Below are positions 57,597-64,000 of a DNA stretch of 64,000 nt, in pieces; position 1 is the first letter of the stretch, and the number at the start of each line of letters is the position of its first letter. This DNA is from Prostheceraeus crozeri (lineage: Eukaryota; Platyhelminthes; Polycladida; Euryleptidae). The DNA lies in NCBI GenBank assembly GCA_907163375.1, contig CAJQUW010003195.1:62001-126000 (forward strand), written 5' to 3'. The position numbers and the translations under genes were made by a program. Below the pieces are notes generated by a model. The model was not told the DNA's origin, did not search any database, and worked only from the letters and a program-made list of their open reading frames with translations.

Positions 57597-58412
57597 TCAG
57601 AGATGCTTGGTTATACTTTTATAATCCTCTTTATTTAGAATCTTCTTTTCTAACAGTCTTTTCAATATAGCATGAATTTCATTGAAACTAGAATTATGTC
57701 CTTCTTTTATTGCTGATATTAAAATATTTAATCTATTTAGTAATTCTTGTGGATCATCTGGTAAAAATATAGTTGTTTCTGTTTTCTGTTTTTCAGATAA
57801 ACCTTTCCCTACTTTAACTCCCGATGATAATAAATTTTGTAATTGTTTATAACGTCTAAGAGATTTTGCTGCACCAACTCTATCTATCATAGCTTTATAT
57901 TTTATAAGATCTTCTACAGCATAATTTTTTAAGTCTGCTCCTCTTAAAAGATCAACAAAATTTCTATCTAAACTAATAGGTAATTTATCTGGCGTAAAAA
58001 TTAACCCCTGTAAAGATTGTGGAAATATTTCTGTTCCACCAAGATAAAATCTTGCAAATAATTTTTTATCTAAAAAGAAAGTAGAATGTTCGAATAACAT
58101 AGATTTTGGTAATTTTTTATCTATGTTTGCTTCTAACAAACCATAATCATCTAATAGTGTTTTAAGTACTGGATCCGCTATATCAATACGTTTTTCATTA
58201 ATTTGTTTTTCAAGAGTTTTAAATGGTTCGACAGTTTTTTCATAATCAGTTTTTACTTTCTCGGTTTGCTGCATTTTTTCAAACATATCAGATTGAATAC
58301 CAGCTTTTATCATTCTATGTTGAAGATGATTTTCTTTCATAATATTTCTTTCTTTTATTAATTCTTCTAATTGTTTTATTCTTTTAAAATTATCAGCTCT
58401 AATTTTATCTAT
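57597..58412 (-). CDS. Polinton protein of unknown function
   Basis: The frame is open from a stop just upstream of 58412 to 57597. The first ATG is at 58340 (247 residues), but the upstream frame reads a charged helical segment (DKIRADNFKRIKQLEEL) preceded by ATA at 58410-58412, which may be a mutated ATG. Residues 1-75 (from 58340) form a coiled coil. A middle segment reads FARFYLGGTEIFPQSLQGLI, with DRNFVDLLRGADLKNY. The C-terminus is helical. No enzyme motif is seen. Its position between the capsid-like gene and PolB suggests a virion role. Confidence 0.5.
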   Translation of the reverse strand: MDKIRADNFKRIKQLEELIKERNIMKENHLQHRMIKAGIQSDMFEKMQQTEKVKTDYEKTVEPFKTLEKQINEKRIDIADPVLKTLLDDYGLLEANIDKKLPKSMLFEHSTFFLDKKLFARFYLGGTEIFPQSLQGLIFTPDKLPISLDRNFVDLLRGADLKNYAVEDLIKYKAMIDRVGAAKSLRRYKQLQNLLSSGVKVGKGLSEKQKTETTIFLPDDPQELLNRLNILISAIKEGHNSSFNEIHAILKRLLEKKILNKEDYKSITKHL

Positions 58413-58465
58413 TTTTTATATTATAATTTTATATTATATTATTTTATATTTTTATATTTTAGAAA
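58413..58465. other. AT-only spacer
   Basis: Almost pure A/T between the unknown gene and PolB; probable promoter of the former on the minus strand. No GC-rich hairpin is present here. Confidence 0.4.
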
Positions 58466-60052
58466 TTAGAAAGGTTCAGTAGTTATTCCATCAGGTAAAA
58501 TTTTTCTTTTATCATCAAATGGATCTAATGCTAATTTATGTTCTTCTTTTAAATACATTTTATGTTTCTTTGAATTAAGTCTATAATTACATGCTGTTTT
58601 TATTTCATTATTAAATAATGCATTTTTATAATCTTGAAATGTTATTTGATTAGCCACTGATGCCTTTGAAATTCCTTTTAATGTTTTATGTGTTTTAATA
58701 TTATTAGTTGTATCATAACAGTAACATTTAGATTTTAAAAATATAGCTTCTGTTATGAAATCTTCATTTCCTTCTAGTTCATCTTTTACTTTACATAAAT
58801 CAGAAGGATGAATGATATCTTTTATTTTATTAATTTCTTCATCAAGTGAAGAATTATACGGTATTGTTAATTCTAAGAAAACAGAATCGGTATCTGTAAA
58901 GTGTAATTTATAGTTTTTGCCATAAGCAGGTGCTAAATAATCATATATAAATCTATACATAAATAGTTTAGCTAATTCTAATATAGTGAAATTAATAAAA
59001 TTAAACTTATCATGTTTTACGCTAATTCGACGTAAATGTACAGCACATAGTTCATCACTAAATATAGTAGTTCTTTTATATGTAGGTTTCCTTGTTAAAT
59101 TTTGAAACCTATCTTTATCATAAATTATTTCAATATTTTGTCTATTACGCACATTTTCTAAAGTTTTACCATAAAATGCATTATTCATTAATTTGAAGAA
59201 CACGTTTCCAAAATCATCTTTATTTCTTTTAGCTATTTTACGTTTTTCAATATTGAACTCTATACAATTTTTTAACCATTTAGATTTTCTATACTCTAGT
59301 TTCCGGTGAATTTTTGTGAGAATCATTCCATGATCTAAATACCAATCTAGCATTCTTCCTTCAACAACATACTTTCCTTTATTGCTTTGTGTTAACATAA
59401 GTTTTTTTGTTGGTCTGTATTTTTTAGGCATTATAGATTTTTGATAATCTGAAAAATCTTCTATATTGGGAATTTTGTTTTCGGGACAGAAAGGATAATA
59501 TTTTGCTGCGTCTTTTATATAATCAGGGTATACTAAATCAACTTCATATATATAACCAGAATTACGATTTCCATCATATGTTTTTTGATAATCAAGATTA
59601 TTACACCATTCCATCTCACCTGTTGGTAATTCTTGTATCATACAAGAAGAATATAAGCTATTAAAATCATAATATAACAAATAGTTTTCTCTCATGAATT
59701 CATCAATTGCATTTTCACGTTCTACTCCTTCTCGTTTCGTTCGAAAAATTTCTAATATTTTTTCTTTTTCTTCTGGAGATAAAGGTTTCATTATTCCATA
59801 TTCTTGTGGATTTACTTTCTTATTATAACATTTAACATATCTATTACCTAAAACTGATGAAACTCCACCTCTAATTCCAGATTCAAAAAATAATAATTTA
59901 TCATATGTATTTTCTTTATAATGTTTAAGTTTAACGGACTTTGTCCTAGAGCCATCGGCTTGAACACCAGTATGTTTTAATCCTGCTAACCATGTTAAAC
60001 CTGGTGTAGAATAACAATAACATGGATCTATTCCGTAATATTCTAAACACAT
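58466..60052 (-). pseudogene. Polinton protein-primed DNA polymerase B, polymerase domain
   Basis: 528 residues with motif A YYDFNSLYSSCM (Asp129), motif B FKLMNNAFYGKT (287-297) and motif C FTDTDS (387-390). The segment TPGLTWLAGLKHTGV lies near the start. This set, with the N-terminal exonuclease in the upstream frame, is the family B protein-primed polymerase of Polintons. The catalytic aspartates are present. The link to the exonuclease frame is broken by two small shifts between 60053 and 60095, where the conserved DVLILADLFEK-type motif is spread over two frames. Confidence 0.85.
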
Positions 60053-60085
60053 GTCACGGAAGTTTTTCGAAAAGATCAGCTAGTA

Positions 60086-61993
60086 TTAATACATCTGTAG
60101 ATATTTCATTGTATAATCATACATTGTTTTACAATTTAACTCTCTCCAATTTTTTTCAGCTTCTGCATAGTCTTCTTTAGATAATTGTGATTGTTTTAAT
60201 GTTGATTTAAATTTATTTATTGGAGGAAGTTGCTTTTCTTCCGTAATTTTATTCACAGAATTAAAATCAGTCTTCGACTGTGAACCACAGGTTTTATCTC
60301 CAATTATATCAGTCTTCGACTGTGAACCACAGGTTAAATATTCATACGGAAATATTCCTTTTAAAGGTTTTAAATTATATTTATTTAATATTTTACATTG
60401 TTCAGGTTTCAAAGTTTTTCCCATGACATCTAATGAATAAGGAGTAAAAAATCTAAATGCATCTAGAATTCTAATACAACCTAATTGCATTGAAAAATAT
60501 TCTTCTTCTGTTTTACATAGTACATTTATTTGTTGTTGTTGTAATTTTTCAGATGAAAATAAATCTTTCATTATTAGATGGAAATCATATTTAGAACCAT
60601 TGTAGAAATATAGAGGAACAAAGTTATATTTAAATTTATTAGCATTAAGATTACAAGAATTATGTGCTGCACCTCTATATAATCCATTTAGATGATCATG
60701 ATCTTTTACCTTATCAAGATATCTACCTCTGCCAGTTTTATATTTATTTGTAAAACCTTTCCCACAGTAATAACAATTTATTTCATCATAAAATTCCTTT
60801 CTTTCTTCATTTGTTAATGGTATCATTGGTATATTTGTTTCAAGCAATTGTGAAAAACGTCCTTGTAATTCTTCTACTTTCTTTGTAAACATTTCTGAAC
60901 TATCTTCACCATAGTATTGATAATATTCTGATTTAAATAATTCAGAATAATTTGAATGAATGTACATTCCCCAACATAATGGTTTTTGTTCAAATAAATA
61001 TTTTTCTTTGCTTTGTTCAGATGCACTTCTTTCAGGTGCACTTTTTTCATAATTATCATTTTCAGAATCGGGTGAAGCCCTGGAACTTTCCGTTTGATTT
61101 TGTGTCATATTAACATTATATGCTTCAAAATCACAATAAATAGTAAAGGGTACTTTATTTTTAAAATACCATTTATTGCATTCTAAATAATCATCTTTAG
61201 GAAAAGTATTTTCAACTGCTTCGTTTTGTTGACAATTCTCCAAATGTCTATTCATTTCTTCTAAAGTTCTAAAACTTGTCATACATTGAAGACAAGGAAA
61301 ATTTTTATTATCTGAAGTTTTTGTAAATATAGAAACATCTTTACACAATATAAAATGACCCTGATAATATAATATATTCGCTTGTGCTGGTTGTTTTGTT
61401 TGTTTTAATTTTTCAAATTTATCTTTATATATTTCATGTCTTTCATTAATTTCTTTTGTAATATTAAATGTATTTTGATGATAATTTTGATTTAATATTT
61501 GTAACTGATAACTATATTCTTTATTATATTGTTCTTTATATTGTTGTAGACATTTTTTTAAACATTCATTTAATTCTTTATTGTCTTTATTTTCTTCATT
61601 TAATTTTTGAATTGTTTCTATCTTATTTTCATATTTATGGCCATATTCTTGTACTAATATTTTTGTTTGTTGTTGATAATCTGTTTTACATTTTTGTAAA
61701 ATTTCATTTAAAGTTTGTAATTTTTGTTGATATTCTGAAGATAAAGATGAATATTTGTAATTATAATCATCATTACGTCCTTTATAATTATTATGATTAA
61801 TCATTATTGGTGATAATGTTTTAACAAGTTCAAACTTTTCAGTACATATTATATTTCCTTGGTAAAAAATATCATGATGCATGTAATTTCCTCTATCATT
61901 ATATACTATTTCTGATTGACATAAATTTTTATTATTCAAATAAAATTTTTTTTGAATCTGAGTAAAGTTGAGTAATTTTACCAATAGAAACAT
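60086..61993 (-). pseudogene. Polinton PolB, coiled coil, zinc fingers and exonuclease
   Basis: 635 residues. Residues 80-200 are a long Gln/Lys/Glu coiled coil, unusual in this enzyme. Next is a C2H2 finger (C234, C237, H250, C254), then exonuclease motif I CDFEAYN (288-293). An HNH/endonuclease-VII-like zinc segment follows (CYYCGKGF and DHDHLNGLYRGAAHNSC), and exonuclease motif II NGSKYDFHL is at 465-473. A 27-bp direct duplication encodes CGSQSKTD twice near residues 555-585. It overlaps the upstream frame by 62 bp, which may be a frameshift or a true gene overlap. Confidence 0.8.
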
Positions 61994-62981
61994 AATTCAC
62001 ATTTAATTCAAAAACATTTACTTCAATTAAATTTTTATTCTTTTTATGAAACTTTAGTAACCTATTATAATCATATGGAAATTCATCTAAGCCATCAGAA
62101 AGATCAAATTCACTTATGTATTCTTCTTTATTGTAATGACTTAGTCTTTCTTTATGATATTCTGCAGGATGTAAATGTGCTATAATACTCCACAGAAAAC
62201 AATAATCATCTTCATTTTTTATGTTGATTATTTGTGGTGAACTGAAAGGTAAAGGAACATAACTACCACCAGTATTATTTTCATATTTATCAATTACTAT
62301 TTTCTTAGATAGTATTTTAACAAATCTCCAACCAGATTCACGTAACTGGGCTTCAATTATACAATTTTCTAATTTAAGTATCATCGATTCAAATATGGGT
62401 TGTATATCATTTACATTATGAATTTCTTGTGAATTTGTAAAATGTCCTTGTATTATTTCTTCAGGAATTCCATCAGGTCCATTTTTTGTATAAAGTACTT
62501 CTACATTCATATAACATTTGAAAGATTTCTTAAATATATTATAAAAGTTGGTTAGAATATCAGAAAAAGTTTTATCGGTTTCATTATATTCAAAAGACTG
62601 ATTAAATAAATATTTTATATTTGCTAAGGCTTCATCGGTTCGTTCAGCTTCATCAAATTTATCTATTTCGTTAAATTCATCTATTTCGTTAAATTCATCA
62701 GTATCGCTAAATAAATATCTTCCATCTGGTACATGTTCATCTTCATCTTCACTATTAAAAACTTTTTTATATTCCGAATGTGAATAATCATCAAACATTT
62801 TTTTAACTTTTATATCAGTAGGTAATGTTTCTATATAGTTTTTATAATTATTTAATTTTAATATATTTCCTTTATCAACTCGTTCTACATTTTGTAAATG
62901 CATTTTACTTTGTAGATGAGATTGATAACTTATTTTTGTTTGCAATTTTTTTTCACATAAGACACAATAAAACTTATCCAT
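61932..62981 (-). CDS. Polinton PolB N-terminal region, or separate zinc-finger protein
   Basis: 349 residues starting MDKFYCVLCEKKLQ with a C2H2 finger (C6, C9, H22, H28). There is an acidic stretch with a tandem DEFNEI repeat near 93-108. The C-terminal block RESGWRFVKILSKKIV with SYVPLPFSSPQI and NIKNEDDYCFLWSI is familiar as the N-terminal extension of invertebrate Polinton polymerases. A start ATG is present at 62981. The frame ends 62 bp into the exonuclease frame. Whether it is translated as part of PolB cannot be decided from sequence alone. Confidence 0.65.
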   Translation of the reverse strand: MDKFYCVLCEKKLQTKISYQSHLQSKMHLQNVERVDKGNILKLNNYKNYIETLPTDIKVKKMFDDYSHSEYKKVFNSEDEDEHVPDGRYLFSDTDEFNEIDEFNEIDKFDEAERTDEALANIKYLFNQSFEYNETDKTFSDILTNFYNIFKKSFKCYMNVEVLYTKNGPDGIPEEIIQGHFTNSQEIHNVNDIQPIFESMILKLENCIIEAQLRESGWRFVKILSKKIVIDKYENNTGGSYVPLPFSSPQIINIKNEDDYCFLWSIIAHLHPAEYHKERLSHYNKEEYISEFDLSDGLDEFPYDYNRLLKFHKKNKNLIEVNVFELNVNYVSIGKITQLYSDSKKILFE

Positions 62982-63092
62982 TTTTTTATTTTTTAAGAGA
63001 AAATTTGTGTTTTAATTTTTAGAGAAAAAAATTCTAAAATATATATATAATGGAAAAATTCTAATATATCTGTAAAATTATGATAAATTTGT
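62982..63092. other. AT-rich spacer upstream of the PolB gene
   Basis: Only A/T-rich sequence with a TATATATATAATGG-like word at about 63040; probable promoter for the PolB region on the minus strand. Confidence 0.4.
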
Positions 63093-64000
63093 TTAATTAT
63101 TAAGTATTTCACTAACACCATTTATTAATGGTTTTATATCATTATATGTTTTTTTGGCTTCATCAAATGTAGATTTGGCATCAGAAAATGTAGATTTAAC
63201 ATCAGATATTATTGGTGTTGCTTTTCTTAAGCCGTTTCTAACATCATCTATTGCAGTTTTCAAATAGTTTAATGTCTCATTATCTTGTAATCTGTTAGGT
63301 ATTGGTATACCAAATTTTGTATTTAAATAGTTATCAAAATAAAAATAAAATGCATCAGGAATAATTTTTAGTGGTACTTTTGATTCAGATTCTAAAAAAA
63401 TAATTATTTGTTCTATAACTTGATTTGATAAATGTTTTGCATTTGCATACATTCTAATATCAAAATCTTGAGAGTTATTTCATGTTCGGTATCTACTAAT
63501 ATATTCAAATCTTTATCATATACTTGCATGTGTTCACTTATGGTGTCAACACGTATTATTCCGTATTTATGTTGTGTATAATATGATAAAGGCATATTCA
63601 TTTTATAATTTTTATTAATATCATTAAAGAATGCTGCATTATTTTGTGTAGTTGTAAAAAATGTTTGAATGTTTTCTCTAATCTTATTATCTACATCACA
63701 AGCTTTATGAGCTAATACAACTATTTGAATATTTTGATGTCTTCCTTTTGTAAATGTTTCTGACATATTTTTTGTTTTGATAAACTTGCAACATCATCTA
63801 AAATTAATAAAGATTTATTTTCAGGTGTACCAGCAAAACTTTCCATATCTTGTAACTCATCTAATTGTTTATCATTATAAACGTTTGTAAAAGTTGGCCA
63901 TTCAGAAGTATGCATACAAAAAATATGTACTTTTGTTTCGTCCTTATAATATTGGTTTATATATTTTTTAATAAACGTAGTCTTACCACTTCCAGTTTTA
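63093..64000 (-). pseudogene. Second A32-type ATPase of the Polinton (partial, two frameshifts)
   Basis: At the right edge the minus strand reads Walker A GSGKTTFIKKYI, then HIFCMHTSEW and Walker B KSLLILDDVAS. A frameshift in the A-run at about 63765-63775 follows, then ETFTKGRHQNIQIVVLAHK with the same FT(K/R)GRH signature as ATPase 1. A second shift near 63460 leads to the helical C-terminus (NAKHLSNQVIEQIIIFLE), which ends at 63093 in a DAKSTFDEAKKT-type amphipathic repeat. Sequence similarity to ATPase 1 is confined to the motifs, so this is not a recent copy. It may be a paralogue in the element or part of a second virus-like element beginning here. The N-terminus is outside the window. 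Confidence 0.7.

Larger units (their letters stand above)
54308..64000. mobile_element. Polinton/Maverick-type virus-like element (left 9.7 kb)
   Basis: A dense block of AT-rich, intronless genes: membrane protein, A32-type ATPase, minor-capsid-like protein, unknown, protein-primed PolB and a second ATPase. Composition and gene density differ sharply from the flanks. The inferred left end AGTAATGGGC (54308) agrees with the AG start known for Polintons, and the preceding six bases TTCAAT would be the target duplication. Integrase, protease and major capsid genes are not seen and would lie to the right. Most genes are broken. Confidence 0.85.

Noticed and set aside
61468..61800. Plus-strand 110-residue Tyr/Ile/Leu-rich frame in the Polinton
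   Set aside because: Antisense of the Gln/Lys-rich coiled coil of the polymerase frame.

Overview
The window looks like AT-rich nuclear DNA of an animal, probably an invertebrate. It has spliced genes with GT/AG boundaries, widely spaced GC-richer exons, and a broad set of metazoan transposon families. I cannot name the species. All calls were made by eye; no database search or alignment was run.

Layout. (1) 1-3348: a 45-bp tandem array, 74 units with no length change. One minus-strand frame is open from 3354 through the left edge of the window. (2) 4720-35950 (+): the 3' part of a coiled-coil gene, most likely CCDC171-like. Seven exons are recognised; all that can be judged join in phase 0, and a poly(A) signal follows. 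Its introns hold a SINE-like fragment, an RTE-type LINE tail, a Penelope-like (PLE) fragment with inverted arms, a MITE-like element and small foldbacks. (3) 16183-31339: about 199 copies of a 76-bp minisatellite. Its first copy is the 3' half of the short sixth exon, so the array appears to have grown out of an exon/donor-site segment of the host gene. (4) 36361-47777: a transposon graveyard. It contains an inverted tRNA-like SINE pair, a BEL/Pao element without reverse transcriptase, a second PLE fragment with a hammerhead-ribozyme motif, a decayed Tc1/mariner copy, MITEs and foldbacks, and a tRNA-like sequence. (5) 48882-49463 (+): a HINT-family (histidine triad) exon.

(6) 49682-64000: a three-layer nest. 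A Gypsy element of Mag-like type is cut inside its integrase by a piggyBac element at a TTAA (52808). The piggyBac transposase is itself cut at about 54307 by an AT-rich Polinton/Maverick-type virus-like element that runs off the right edge. The visible Polinton genes are a membrane/coiled-coil protein, a broken A32-type packaging ATPase, a probable minor capsid protein, an unknown structural-type protein, a protein-primed family B DNA polymerase split over three reading frames, and a second, distinct A32-type ATPase.

The Polinton supplies replication (PolB), packaging (ATPases) and capsid functions, but most of its key genes carry frameshifts or stops, so this copy is probably defective. Many breaks lie in A/T runs, so assembly error is possible. 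The host genes (CCDC171-like and HINT-like) have no evident functional link to the mobile elements. The most interesting host observation is the exon-seeded 76-bp array. The most interesting element observations are the paired ATPases and the GC-rich hairpin clusters at Polinton gene ends.
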